A stretch of DNA of 64,000 nucleotides from Prorocentrum cordatum (taxonomy: Eukaryota > Sar > Dinophyceae > Prorocentrales > Prorocentraceae): NCBI GenBank assembly GCA_963575745.1, contig CAUYUJ010015502.1:198067-262066 (forward strand), given 5' to 3'. A program made the translations under genes and the position numbers. The notes under the pieces were generated by a model. The model was not told the DNA's origin. It ran no database searches and saw nothing but the letters and a program-made list of their open reading frames with translations. Within the stretch, counting starts at the first letter, position 1; each line of letters opens with the position of its first letter. This document shows positions 31,495 to 42,224 of the stretch, piece after piece.

Positions 31495-32530
31495 GGCGGA
31501 TTTATCAAGTGGGGGGGTGCAGGGGGTGAGTGGTGGCAGGAGCGCTCCTCCGCGGCGACATGGCGGATGACGGGAAGTGCGCTTGGATTCAAAGAGTCGC
31601 GTGGTGGATGTCGCATGCCGGCCCGGAGGGGGGACATTTATCAAGCGGAGGGGTCAATGGGTTGGAGTGGTGGCGGCCCGGTTTCTCCGCGGCGACGTGG
31701 CGGATACCGGGAAGCGCGCTTAGACTGGAAGAGTCGCGCGATGGACGTATGTCGCCAAAGGGGATATGTTTATAAATTTGGGGGGGTCCAGGCAGGGGGG
31801 GATTGGTTCGGGATTGCTCGTTTGTCCGTGGCGTGTCGGATGGCGAGAAGCGCGCTTAGATTCGAAGAGTTGCGCGATGGACGTATGTCGCACAGAGAGA
31901 CAGATGAATCGACTGGCGGGGTCCAGGGGGGGAATGGTTCGGGGATCCTCGTTGGTTCTGGGCGGGTCGGATGACGGTAAGCGCGCTTAGACTCAATGAG
32001 TCGCGCGATGGACGCATGTCGCCAAGGGGGGAGTGGTTCGGGGTTGCTCGTTGGTCGGGGGCTGATCGAATGACGGCAAGCGCGCTTAGACGCTTAGATT
32101 CGAAGAGTCGCGCGGTGGACGGAGTTCGCCCAGAGGGATCTATTTATCAATTGTGGGGTCCAGGGGGGAACGGTTCGGGATCGTTCGTTGGTTCAGGGCT
32201 TGTCGGATGACGGGAAGCGCGCTTAGATTCGAAGAGTCGCGCGATGGACGCTTGTCGCCCAGAGGGATAGTATATCAATCAATTGGGGGGGGTCGGGGGG
32301 GAATGGTTCGGGGATCCTCGTTGGTTCTGGGCGGGTCGGATGACGGTAAGCGCGCTTAGACTCAATGAGTCGCGCGATGGACGCATGTCGCCAAGAGGGA
32401 TAGATTTATCAATTTGGGGGGGGGTCCGGGGGGGGACAGGTTCGGGGTTGCTCGTTGGTCGGGGGCTGGTCGAGTGACGGGAAGCACGCATAGACTCGCT
32501 TTGTCGCGCGATGGAAATGTGTCGCCCAGA
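31495..32530 (+). repeat. 137-bp tandem array, block Q3
   Basis: Nine unit starts, at 31572, 31709, 31845, 31976, 32075, 32212, 32345 and 32479 plus a leading partial; spacing mostly 131-137 bp. Same unit as Q1, with longer drift in the spacer. Confidence 0.9.
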
Positions 32531-32534
32531 GGGA

Positions 32535-32720
32535 TATACATATATATATATATATATATACACACATAAAAATACATACATATACAAGACTGCATTGGCG
32601 CTGCGCGCCATGCACCTTGGTCATTTGAGTTCTGCACGCAAGCGGAATGCGTGCGTGCGTACATGCGCGCATGCATGTATACACGCGCACGTGCATGCAC
32701 GTTCCGTATAAATGTCTAGG
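32535..32720. repeat. (TA)n and ACGTGCATGCAC-like simple repeat
   Basis: TATATA run at 32536-32562, then CATGCATGTATACACGCGCACG text. Confidence 0.8.
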
Positions 32721-32904
32721 TGTATACAATGTACTTACATTGTTGTATGTGTGTATACAGCGTACATATGTACATATAAATTAGTGTGTGTAAGGGTATG
32801 AACATGCATATGCAACTCGTACGGGGCATTCTCGGGCATCTTCGCTGCATGCCACGAGACCCTCAACGACTGGGTCACAGTGTGAAATGTCATGGGAGCA
32901 AAAT

Positions 32905-33300
32905 CAATGAATGTTGGCATTCGGAAACATCGTGGGGGTGTTTTCGGGGCCCTCGTGGGCCGTTTTGGCGCCTGCTTGGGCCGTCCTGGGGCCTTCTTGG
33001 GCCGTCTTGGGGAGCTTGGGCCCGCTGGAGCCCCCTTTGGACCCATCTTGAGCACTTCCGGGGACCTCCCATGGCCCTTTTGGGTCTGTGCTGGGAGCCT
33101 TTGGGGGGCCTCTTGGTTCCATTATGGGCTTTCTTGAGGCTCTCGTGGGCGGTCGTGGGGCCCAGCTCGGCCGTCTTGAAGCTTTCTTGGGGGCCTTTTC
33201 GGGCGTCTGGAGGCGATCTCGGGGGCTTTGAAACCGTCTTGAAAGCTGATGACATCCGAAAGGCGAATATGCTAAAATTGTAAGTTTTACGAAGGGAATG
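32905..33300 (+). repeat. CTTGGGG-type array, block 3
   Basis: Begins TGTTGGCATTCGGAAACATC and ends with AAAATTGTAAGTTTTACG then GAATGGGACG. It is a copy of the 450-bp unit tandemly duplicated at 34.38-35.28 kb. Confidence 0.85.
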
Positions 33301-33446
33301 GGACGATTTTTACCTAACAGCGAAGACTGATAGGTTTCTAGTGGTGTCAAAAGAGAGCAGCAGATGACTCCACAGGGGGGTCTGGGCAGCCGTTGGGGAG
33401 GTGTTGGGGTTTGCCGGCGGGGATCGTTTTTCGCATACAGTCACAC

Positions 33447-34005
33447 ACTTCGTGCTCTTCGACCTTCCAGAACTCCATTCCCGGGCCACATTCTGAATGC
33501 CCGGAGCCAACTGTAGGCCACTTCGTGCTCTTCGACTTCCCAGAACTCCATTCCCGGGCCACATTTTGAATGCCCGGAGCCAACTGTAGGCCACTTCGTG
33601 GTCTTCGAGTCCCCAGAACTCCATTCCCGGGCCACATTTTGAATGCCCGGAGCCAAGGCCACTTCGTGCTCTTCGAGCTCCCAGAACTCCGGGCCAGATT
33701 TTGGATGCCCGGAGCCAACTGTAGGCCACTTCGTGGTCTTCGAGTTCCCAGAACTCCATTCCCGGGCCAGATTTTGGATGCCCGGAGCCAACTGTAGGCC
33801 ACTTCGTGGTCTTCGAGTTCCCAGAACTCCATTCCTGGGCCCCGGAGCCAAGGCCGGATGCCCAGCCAACTGTAGGCCACTTCGTGGTCTTCGAGTTCCC
33901 AGAACTCCATTCCTGGGCATGATTTGAATGCCCGGAGCCAACTGTAGGCCACTTCGTGTTCTTCGAGTTCCCAGAACTACATTCCCGGGCCACATTTTGA
34001 ATGCT
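33447..34005 (+). repeat. 72-73 bp tandem array
   Basis: AACTGTAGGCC at 33509, 33582, 33717, 33790, 33868 and 33940. Unit: GGAGCCAACTGTAGGCCACT, then TCGTGGTCTTCGAGTTCCCA, then GAACTCCATTCCCGGGCC. About eight units, some truncated. Confidence 0.95.
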
Positions 34006-34225
34006 GAGGCAGGCTGAGGCTGAGGCTGAGGCAGGCTGATGCTGAGGCAGGCTGAGGCTGAGGCTGAGGCTGATGCAGGCTGAGGCTGAGGCAGCCTGAG
34101 GCTGACGCCGAGGCTGAAGGCAGACTGAGGCTGAGGCTGAAGCAGGCTGAGGCTGAGGCTGAGGCAGGCTGAGGCTGAGGCAGGCTGAGGCTGAGGCTGA
34201 GGCAGGCTGAGGCTGAGGCTGTGTC
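34005..34225 (+). repeat. (GAGGCT)n hexanucleotide array
   Basis: GAGGCTGAGGCAGGCTGAGG-type units. Directly follows the 72-bp array. Confidence 0.95.
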
Positions 34226-34379
34226 TGTGACTGCCGTTGCCACTGCGACTGTCATCGCGAATGCGACTACGACTGCGAGAACAGCACAATTCTACAACTG
34301 GATTCTCATCTGAATCTTAAGGGGAATGCTTCCAGATATGCTCCTACACATCGCTGTTAGGTTGCTTTGCCGGGATAAT

Positions 34380-35325
34380 TGTGTTTTGAAGGCCCCTTGG
34401 AAAGCTTTCTGGGGTGCCTTGGGGGTCTTTATGTTGGCAGTCGGAAACATCGTGGGGGTGTTTTCGGGGCCCTCGTGGACCGTTTTGGCGCCTTCATGGG
34501 CCGTCCTGGGGCCTTCTTGGGCCGTCTTGGGGAGCTTGGGCCCGCTGGAGCCCCCTTTGGACCCATCTTGGGCATTTCCGGGGACCTCCCATGGCCCTTT
34601 CGGGTCTGTGCTGGGAGCCCTTGGGGGGCCTCTTGGTTCCATTATGGGCTGTCTTGGGGCTCTCGTGGGCGATCGTGGGGCCCGGTTCGGCCGTCTTGAA
34701 GCTTTCTTGGGGGCCTTTTGGGGCGTCTTGAGGCGATCTCGGGGGCTTTGAAACCGTCTTGAAAGCTGATGACATCCGAAAGGCGAATCTGCTAAAATTG
34801 TAAGTTTTACGAAGGGGATGGGACGATGTTTGTGTTTTGAAGGCCCCTTGGAAAGCTTTTGGGGTGCCTTGGGGGTCTTTATGTTGGCATTCGGAAACAT
34901 CGTGGGGGTGTTTTCGGGGCCCTCGTGGGCCGTTTTGGCGCCTTCATGGGCCGTCCTGGGGCCTTCTTGGGCCGTCTTGGGGAGCTTGGGCCCGCTGGAG
35001 CCCCCTTTGGACCCATCTTGGGCACTTCCGGGGACCTCCCATGGCCCTTTTGGGTCTGTGCTGGGAGCCCTTGGGGGGCCTCTTGGTTCCATTATGGGCT
35101 GTCTTGGGGCTCTCGTGGGCGATCGTGGGGCCCGGCTCGGCCGTCTTGAAGCTTTCTTGGGGGCCTTTTGGGGCGTCTGGAGGCGATCTCGGGGGCTTTG
35201 AAACCGTCTTGAAAGCTGATGACATCCGAAAGGCGAATCTGCTAAAATTGTAAGCTTTACGAAGGGAATGGGACGATTTTTGTGCTTTGAAGGCCCCTTG
35301 GAAAGGTTTTTGGGGTGCCCTGGGG
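34380..35325 (+). repeat. 450-bp higher-order tandem duplication of the CTTGGGG repeat
   Basis: TGTGTTTTGAAGGCCCCTTG at 34380 and 34829, and TGTGCTTTGAAGG at 35280, give steps of 449 and 451. The two full units are nearly identical; the third stops after about 45 bp. A further copy is at 32.9-33.3 kb. Confidence 0.95.
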
Positions 35326-35593
35326 GTCTAGTGGGCCGTCCTGACGCAATTGGAGTCCCTCTTGGAGCGCTCTTGTGCTGTCTGGGGCCTCCCTTCAGCC
35401 TTTCTGATGACCCCTCGGATCGCTTTAGATCTGCTGGCAAGGCGTTTGTGGAGACCCGTAAAGCCGGGTGACCTTTTCCAAGGACGTCCAAGGGAGCCCG
35501 AGAACCCCAGATCCCGGGGGTCCAGTTTTGGGGGGGGGGGGGACGGTTTTTCCCCCCCGCCGGGCTTGCAAAAATATAGGAAGAGGAATATGT

Positions 35594-35600
<7 letters not shown>
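35326..35600. other. no gene seen
   Basis: Trailing CTTGG-like words, a G run at 35528-35541, then unique sequence. Confidence 0.4.
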
Positions 35601-35604
<4 letters not shown>

Positions 35605-35624
<20 letters not shown>

Positions 35625-35665
35625 TATATTGGGGGGACCAGGGTAGTGGTGGTGGTGATGATGGC

Positions 35666-35742
<77 letters not shown>

Positions 35743-36140
35743 CGATGGTGATGATGATGATGGTGATGATGACGATGATGATGGTTGTGGTGATGATGAT
35801 GATGATCATCATCATCATCATGATGGTGATGGTGATGGTGATGATGATGTTAATGATGATGCTGATGATTATGGCGACGATGATGATGGTGATGATGATG
35901 ATGCTGATGCTGATGCTGATGCTGATGCTGATGCTGATGCTGGTGGTGATGCTGGCGGTGATGGTAATAGGGCATGGTTATCATGATGGCGATGCTGCTA
36001 CTGATGATGATGTTGCTGATGGGAACGATGGTAAAGAAGTTGGTGATGTTGAAGGTGATTGTGATGGTGGTGGTGATAGTGATGGTGATGCTGATGCTGA
36101 TGGTTGTGGTGGTTATGTTGATGATGATGATGATGTGAGA
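35605..36140. repeat. (TA)n then (GAT)n microsatellite
   Basis: TATATA at 35605-35630, followed by about 490 bp of GAT/GCTGAT units. A TATATA-then-GAT order with no gene between. Confidence 0.95.
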
Positions 36141-36615
36141 AGAAGAAGAAGAAGGAGGAGGAGGACGGGGAGGAAGGGGAGGAATGTGCTGGGGCCCCCC
36201 CGGCTTCTTGGATATTTTTCTGCGTCGCTGTTCGATGTTGTTTCTTGCGTTTTTGGGGTTGAGCGTGTTTGTGCTTGCAGCTGCCGGCGGCGTCCCTGTG
36301 GCGCCCGTCACATGCTGATGCAGGCTGATGCAGACCCCACGCCTGGCATCGAGGGCGGCTCGGACTAGGTTCGTTCTGCCCTCTGTGGTGCCAGCGCGAG
36401 TCCTGTGCTCGCCTAGAGCCGCCCTCGGGCGCAATGCAGGGGGGGCACCATTCAGGACAGCGGTCCGCCTACCACAACCTTTCGGTCCCCCCACCCGCCC
36501 ATTCCTTGGCTTCGACCGGCCGTGCACCCTCGGTCATTTTGTGGCTGTGTGAGGGAACGGAGACGGAGACGGTAATGGTGGTGGGTGTGGTGGGTGTGGT
36601 GGTGATGATGTTGAT
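36141..36615. other. no gene seen
   Basis: GGA-rich edge, then GC-rich unique sequence. Confidence 0.35.
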
Positions 36616-36617
36616 GT

Positions 36618-36795
36618 GAGGAGGAGGAGGAGGAGGAGGAGGAGGAGGAGGAGGAGGGCAAGGAGGGGAAGGAGGGGAAGGATGGGAAGGAGGGGGAGGA
36701 TGATGAGGAGGAGGAGGAGGAGAAGGAGGAGGAGGAGGAGAAGCAGGAGGAGGAGAAGGAGGGGGAGGGGGAAGGGAGGAGGAGAATGAGGCAAA
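36618..36795. repeat. (GGA)n tract
   Basis: GGA with GGGAA interruptions, about 180 bp. Confidence 0.9.
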
Positions 36796-36924
36796 GGAGG
36801 GGAAGGGGAGGGAGGAAGGAGGAGGGCGACGGACGAGGCGGCGGGAAGATGGGGCAGTGAGCAGGGGGCGGAGGGAGATCGCGAGCAAGCAGGGAGAGGA
36901 AGCGACGCCCCATCCCGTCCCCCT

Positions 36925-36949
36925 GCGTCTCTTTCTCTCTCGCTCTCCG

Positions 36950-37045
<96 letters not shown>
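36925..37045. repeat. (CT)n microsatellite with terminal TATATA
   Basis: CT dinucleotides broken once by CCGTCG. The same CT-then-TATATA order is repeated at 37560-37740. Confidence 0.95.
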
Positions 37046-37046
<1 letters not shown>

Positions 37047-37558
37047 CTCTGTCTCCCTCTCCTTCTCCCCTCCCCCTCACCGGCCTGATGTGGGCGGTGT
37101 GGTGGACGCCCCCCCCCCCCCCCGTCGCCCAGGTGATCCTGCCGGTGCGCCTCGTCGTCGAGCAGGGCCCGGGCGTCCGGCGTCGACGCCGTGGCGGGGT
37201 CGGTGAGCAAGGCCCCGCGCGCGCACCCGCTCGCGACGCTGCAGTGCGCTCAGCGCGCGCTCCTTGTTTTTGTTTTTTATTCAATTTTTCATGTTCAATT
37301 ATTTGTTAGGTGTTATTATTCAGTTTTGATATGTTTGATTTTGTTTGTTCTCTCTCTCTCTCGTCCCAAGTCCTCGCCTCTTCAGTCCCTGCAGGTGCTT
37401 CTTCCCACGGCGCGAGGCGCCCCCCCCTCCCCGCCCCCCGCCCCCCCCCTCGAAAGACGATCGCCCCGTGGGCCTGCCTCTCCGGCGAGGCCCAGCTCCG
37501 GCCACGGACGTGCTTCCATAAGAGCTAAGACAGGGTCCAGCGAGAGCCTCGCTTTCCA
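37046..37558. other. no gene seen; poly-C runs
   Basis: C runs at 37110-37123 and 37430-37452, with an AT-rich patch at 37260-37345. No motif. Confidence 0.35.
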
Positions 37559-37559
37559 T

Positions 37560-37740
37560 CGCCTCTCTCTCTCTCTCTCTCTCCTCTCGCGCTCCCTCGT
37601 TATATCCGCCTCTCTGCTCTCGCTCTCTCTCCTCTCGCTCTCTCTCCTCTCTCCTCTCCCCTCCCTCCTATCGCTCTCTCCTCTCTCCTCTCGCTCTCTC
37701 TCTCTCTCTCTCTCTGTATATATATATATATATATATATG
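37560..37740. repeat. (CT)n microsatellite with terminal (TA)n
   Basis: CT/CTC units ending in a TATATA run at 37717-37740. Confidence 0.95.
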
Positions 37741-37799
37741 TCCGTCTCTCCGGCCCAGGGCTCCCAGGAGGGAGGAGTCGGGGGCGGAAAAGAAGGGGG

Positions 37800-37990
37800 T
37801 GATGACTAGGGGGTGGTGGATATCATGGCGGGGGCCATGATTTTTCCCCAGATCTCATGGCGCCTCTTCTTATCTCATCACGTCCCTGGCCCCCCCGCTG
37901 GGCCGCGCACGTGCCACCGGCCACGATTTGCACCCCCCCCTCTTGGACCCCCCCCTCTTGGCCGCTCCCGAGAGGAGGGGGGGGGCGGGA
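37800..37990 (+). repeat. dispersed repeat H, copy 2
   Basis: GATGACTAGGG, CCCCAGATCTCATGGCGCCT, CACGTGCC and CTTGGACC in the same order as 25478-25700. Confidence 0.8.
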
Positions 37991-38177
37991 TCGTCCGAGG
38001 AGGGCGAGCTGAGACAGCGGCAGCCGGCCTTCGGTGGGGGTGGCCCTCGTCGCCGTGGCCGGGCGCAGCTCGGGAGGCGGGAGCGCCAGGGCCCCGGGAG
38101 GGGGCCTGGAGGCCGACGCGGAGCTGCCGTGGCCTCGGCTCGCCATGCCTCGAGGGGGGCCCCAAAACTCCAGGCCT

Positions 38178-38242
38178 CCTCCTCCTCCTCCTCCTCCTCC
38201 TCCTCCTCCTCCCTCCCTCCTCCCTCCTCCTCCTCCTCCTCC

Positions 38243-38273
<31 letters not shown>

Positions 38274-38275
38274 GC
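38178..38275. repeat. (TCC)n tract
   Basis: TCC units with CCTCCC interruptions. Confidence 0.95.
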
Positions 38276-38329
38276 AAGGTCTGGGCCTCCCAGGTGGGCT
38301 CCGAGCAGACGGGGTCGGAGGATCGCGCC

Positions 38330-38470
38330 GCGTCGCCGATGCATCGCCGATGCGGCTCGATGTGGAGCCCGATTTGCTCCACGCCGACGTCGCGGATGCG
38401 TCGCCGACGTCGACGATGTATCGCCGGCGCATCGCCGATGCATCGGCGGTGCGGCGCGATCCTTCGACCC
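38330..38470. repeat. GACGTCGCCGATGCATCGCC repeat, copy 2
   Basis: CTCCACGCCGACGTCGC at about 38376, matching 22590. Additional GCATCGCCGATGC units surround it. Confidence 0.65.
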
Positions 38471-38551
38471 CCTCTAATCGGACCCCATAGAGGCCTTTGC
38501 AAACTGTGCGGTGGCCACATCGTGCGGTGGTCGTTTTTTATTCGTTGGTTT

Positions 38552-39270
38552 GCCGATCGGCGCGGGCCCTCGCATCCCCCCCTCCCCCCCATGTCAGCAG
38601 CGAAAGAAGGACGTACACGTACATGATTCCACGCTGTTTTCGAGAGTTCACGTTGCACGAATGTTCGTATCACGCGGCAGGTCTCGCAAGTCAAGGGGCC
38701 GTGTGCATGTACATAGCTGGGCGCGTACGTCCTTTGTGGGGTCCCTACCATGATGGAGTAGATCGTGGCTGTTTGGGGGCGCCTGTCTCGAGCGGGTGGA
38801 GGCTCCACCATCGGCCGCGCTGCTGCAAAAACGTCGCACTGAGCAGAGGTCCGGAGCCAGACCCCCCCCCTCCGTAAGGGTGATTTTTAAGACTATGTGA
38901 CGTGATGTGTCTTCGGCGCATGCGTAGATCAGCGTTGTGTTTTTCATATACGTGTTGATGTAGTTGTATATGTAGATGCTGATGCAGACGTTAACGATGA
39001 TGCTGGTGTAGCTGCTGTCCTCTCGGTTTCCCCATTGTCTCTTGTCCTCTTGGTTTCCCCATTGTTTATTGTCCTCTTCGTTTCCCCACTGTCTCCTGTC
39101 CTTTTGCTTCCCCTCCCCCCCCTTTTCTGCCCAATGTCGAGACGCCGAAACAAAAAACAACGCGCACGTGATGAGCCAGCGGGGATCCGAGGCGGACGTG
39201 ACGGCTTTTGGGGGGGGCCACGGGTCGTCCCTCCGAGGGCGCTGCGGGCAGCCCAGGGTCCTCCAGCCAG
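38552..39270 (+). repeat. dispersed repeat I, copy 2, with two internal insertions
   Basis: Same block order as 19312-19620. Extra sequence separates GGGCCCTCGCATCC from GGCTGTTT by about 170 bp, and AGCAGAGGTCCGGAGCCAGA from TTTTCTGCCCAATGTC by about 240 bp. Copy 1 either lost these or predates them. Confidence 0.75.
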
Positions 39271-39350
39271 GGCCCCGGAGCGGCGCGGCGACGGACCGCG
39301 CCGTGAGGTCGTCGCTGGGGGCTGCGAGGTCACCGCACAGTCTGGCGTTT

Positions 39351-39486
39351 CAAAGTCGGGCATGCCCCTCTACAGGAGGGCTATCAAAAGAATGCTCCAA
39401 AAACAGTCTGGGGACGATTGTTCTGCGATGTGTGGCTATTGCTGTGGCTATGTTTCAATTGTCTTTTTTTTCATAATTATTTATAT

Positions 39487-39521
<35 letters not shown>

Positions 39522-39657
39522 CGAATACGAATAATAACAATAATAATAATAGTAATAATAATAACACTAATAATAATAATAACAACAATAATAATAACTT
39601 ATTTTTTATATTTAAAATCAATAAATGCCTGTAGGAGGACTTGCATGCCCGACCTGA
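39351..39657. mobile_element. inverted-repeat element family A, copy A4, with AAT expansion
   Basis: Left CAAAGTCGGGCATGCCC, right reverse-complemented TCAGGTCGGGCATGCAA. Near the left end AACAGTCTGGGGACGATTG is family interior text. An AAT/AATACG tract at 39486-39600 enlarges it to 307 bp. No clean 8-bp target duplication. Confidence 0.8.
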
Positions 39658-39699
39658 GTCTGTCACCGCACCCTTCCCAGACATGCGCTGCCCACTCCG

Positions 39700-40455
39700 C
39701 TCGGCCTCCCCGCAGCTCACGCAGGTGGCGACCGCTTCGCAGCTCGCGGCCCCCAGGGAACGGCGAGGTCTGGTAGGAGCCCCTCCTCCTCCTCCTGCTG
39801 CTGCTGCTCCTCCTCCTCCTCCTCCTCCTCCTCCTCCTCCTCCTCCTCCTCCTCCTCCTCCTCCTCCTCCTCTTGCATCCTCCTCCTCCTCCTCCTCCTC
39901 CGCCTTGAGGTGTAACCTTTCTGCTGGGCCTCCCCACAGCTCGAAAGCCTGGCGACGGGCTCGCGGATCGCAGCCCCCAGGGAGGCGAGGCAGAGATTCT
40001 GACCCTCGTGGCATCGACAGCTGCGCGGCCGTGAGGGGTGGCGACAGCTGCGCGGGAGGAAAGAGGCTGGAGGAGCGACGAGGAGGAGTGGAGACCGCGG
40101 AACCCAGTTTGACACGAGTGCCCAGCACAGGAAGGTTGGGAATGAGGAGGGCGAGGAGGGCGACGCGGAGGCAGGAGGAGCAGATTCAGTGACTGCTTTG
40201 CATGTTTGTAGAGACTACCGAAGGCCGCTTGAAGGCAAGCAGAGGCCCCATCAGGGCCACCAGAGGCACCTAGTAGTACACCACAGGCCGCGCAAGGCCC
40301 ACCGAAGGCTCCCAAAAGCCGAGGCCAGAGAGACTCGCCTGCAGCAGAGAGGAGGCGAGAGGGTGGCCGCCCGCACACCTCGGGGCGGCCCACGGGTGGC
40401 CCTGGTGCGCCGGGCCAGTCCCAGGAGCGGGCGCCGGACCTCTGGCTGGAGGTAA
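39700..40455. other. TCC tract (39780-39900) and unrecognised sequence
   Basis: Apart from the TCC microsatellite, open frames are Ala/Arg/Pro-rich and no motif is seen. Confidence 0.4.
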
Positions 40456-40460
40456 TCACC

Positions 40461-40625
40461 GAGCATTTTCTTTGGGTGGAGGGCAAAGGGTGAAATCTGA
40501 AATGCCGTTGCCATGGAGTTTCGAGGCTTGAATCTGCAGAAGGTGAAGCACAGGACGGATTGATTCTCGAGGTGGAAAGGCCCATGTGGATTTCACCCTG
40601 GGCCCTCCACCCTAAGAAAATGCTC
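40461..40625. mobile_element. inverted-repeat element L
   Basis: 165 bp. The left end GAGCATTTTCTTTGGGTGGA continues GGGCAAAGGGTGAAATC. The right end reverse-complemented is GAGCATTTTCTTAGGGTGGA then GGGCCCAGGGTGAAATC. 34 of 37 positions match. Non-coding interior. Confidence 0.85.
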
Positions 40626-40909
40626 CGAATCAGGACAGGGGTGCGGTGTCAAGGGGTGCGGCGCCAATGCTGAGTCTGGCGATGCTCTCGATCTCGTGGG
40701 TGGCATCGCCATGTCCACGAGTGGCACCACGCCGCTTGACGCCACGCCCCCTGTCCGGCCTCCAGGCTCCGAGGCGAGGCGGAGCAGGCCCAGGCAGCCG
40801 GCTGCTCCGGTCGGGAGCTGTGGCTCAGCGTGTCGTGCCGCCGGTTCTGGCCCACCACGCCGCGGCGCGGCACGCTGGCCACGCCGCGGTCCCCGGGCGC
40901 CAACGGCCC

Positions 40910-41124
40910 GATCCTCAGCATCGTTCAACCGATCCCCATCCCCATCCTCATCCCCTTCGAGACCCCACCAAATTGCCACCCCAGTTGGGGATACACCCCT
41001 CGAAAGCCGAAGGGAACGGCCTATATATATATATATATATATATATCCCCATCTAGGGTAAATCGGCCAGTGGGGCCCAGCCCACGCTGGTGGGGATGGG
41101 GATCGGTTAAACGATGCTCAGATC
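40910..41124. mobile_element. inverted-repeat element M with TA core
   Basis: 215 bp. Left GATCCTCAGCATCGTTCAAC then CGATCCCCATCCCCA; right reverse-complemented GATCTGAGCATCGTTTAACC then GATCCCCATCCCCA. A (TA)n run sits inside (41022-41046). Confidence 0.8.
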
Positions 41125-41341
41125 CGTTCCCAGGCTCCCGCCCCGCAGAGCGGAGCGACAGGCTATCCGCTTGCAGGGCACAGCGTATCGCCGGGGCCGC
41201 CGCCGCGACACTCTGTGATGCAAAAGTTCCCGGCCGTAGGCCTTCAGGTCGTCCACAGCTCGTCTGGCGCAAGAGTGCAGGCGATCCAGGGATCCTGCGG
41301 CTGCGCGGGGCCCCTGGCTTTCACGAGAGGGGCAGGCTGCG

Positions 41342-41870
41342 ATGGGGTGCCGCGCGAGCACGGCAAAGGAGGCAGTCACAGAGGCCGTTCCCTTCATCGC
41401 CGCTTCTGGAGCCGACAGTGCTTCACGGTACCACGATGCCGAGCCCATCTTCGAGGCGTTGGCGAAGCAGGTGGGTGGGTTGTACCCTGTGCGGCTTGTC
41501 CGTATGTCTTGGCTGCTCCAGCAGGCCGGTGGCAGGCTGAGGAAGAGGCAGGAGTGTCCAGAGGAAGCCTTCCTGAGCGCCGAGGAGCTCCGTGCAATCT
41601 GGCAGGCCAGTGGCTGCGGTGGCCGGGATCGCGTGCTCCCTATTGTCACTATCTCATTCTGCTGGGACACCGCAGAAGACCCTGATCCGAGCGGCATCCA
41701 GCTCAACCAGGTTTGCGAGGCGCTGAAAGACCAACAGCGGCTCTACCGCCTATCAGGCCGGTCCTTCAAAGGCTTCGAGGAGGTAGGCGTGTTCTGGGAT
41801 TTCCCTTCCTTGTTACAGGGCGATGCTTCCAAGAAGCAGGCAATGAAGCAGGAGCTCAGCAACTCACAAA
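41342..41870 (+). CDS. first exon of a dinoflagellate leucine-rich-repeat family protein (gene 1)
   Basis: Start MGCRAS at 41342 is a plausible N-myristoylation/palmitoylation signal, suggesting membrane attachment. Conserved family text follows: RKRQECPEEAF, PIVTISFCWDTAEDPDPSG and EVGVFWDFPSLLQ. I know this combination from large hypothetical-protein families of dinoflagellates that continue into a cysteine-and-tryptophan-rich region and leucine-rich repeats; biochemical function is unknown. The continuation (FKYALTETMDLWYSH) is found 3.2 kb downstream, so this exon ends near 41850-41880. The exact donor is not resolved. The frame stays open to 42019, but the last part is CTTGGGG-type repeat. 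Confidence 0.75.
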
Positions 41871-42224
41871 ATTTCATGCCTATACGGATGCACACCACTT
41901 CGCGGAAGGCCAGAAGAGCTTCCCGTCTGCTCTTGGGTCATCTGGGGGGTCTTTTCGGCCGTCTAGGGGCGGGCTTGAAGGCCTTTTGGGTCGTCGTGGG
42001 GCCTTTTTGGCTCAATTAGTGGTTCTCCGGTTTGTCGTTGGGGTCGCATGGGGCCGTCTTACCGCCATCTGGGGGGCCCTGTTGGGTTGTCTTCGGGCCC
42101 GTTGGCGGTGCGCTTGCTGCAAGTACTCCCCGTGCAGCGTGTGCCGCCAGACGCCAAGGCCGAAGTCCTTGAGATGCCTGATGGAAAACCGTCGTGGCCC
42201 CTTGGGAAGCTCCATCGTAGACCC

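Noticed and set aside
32535-32565. TATA-box promoter
   Set aside because: Dinoflagellate promoters generally lack TATA boxes, and this is a plain TA microsatellite at the end of a satellite block with no gene downstream.
28080-34010. CRISPR-like array
   Set aside because: Units are 72-137 bp with no short-repeat/unique-spacer alternation, no cas genes, and a eukaryotic context.
34292-35821. 509-codon minus frame
   Set aside because: It spans the GAT tract and both copies of the 450-bp CTTGGGG unit; repeat-derived.
39329-39671. GTCACCGCAC direct repeat as target duplication of family A copy A4
   Set aside because: It lies 12 bp outside the left tip and 4 bp outside the right tip, so it does not abut the element.
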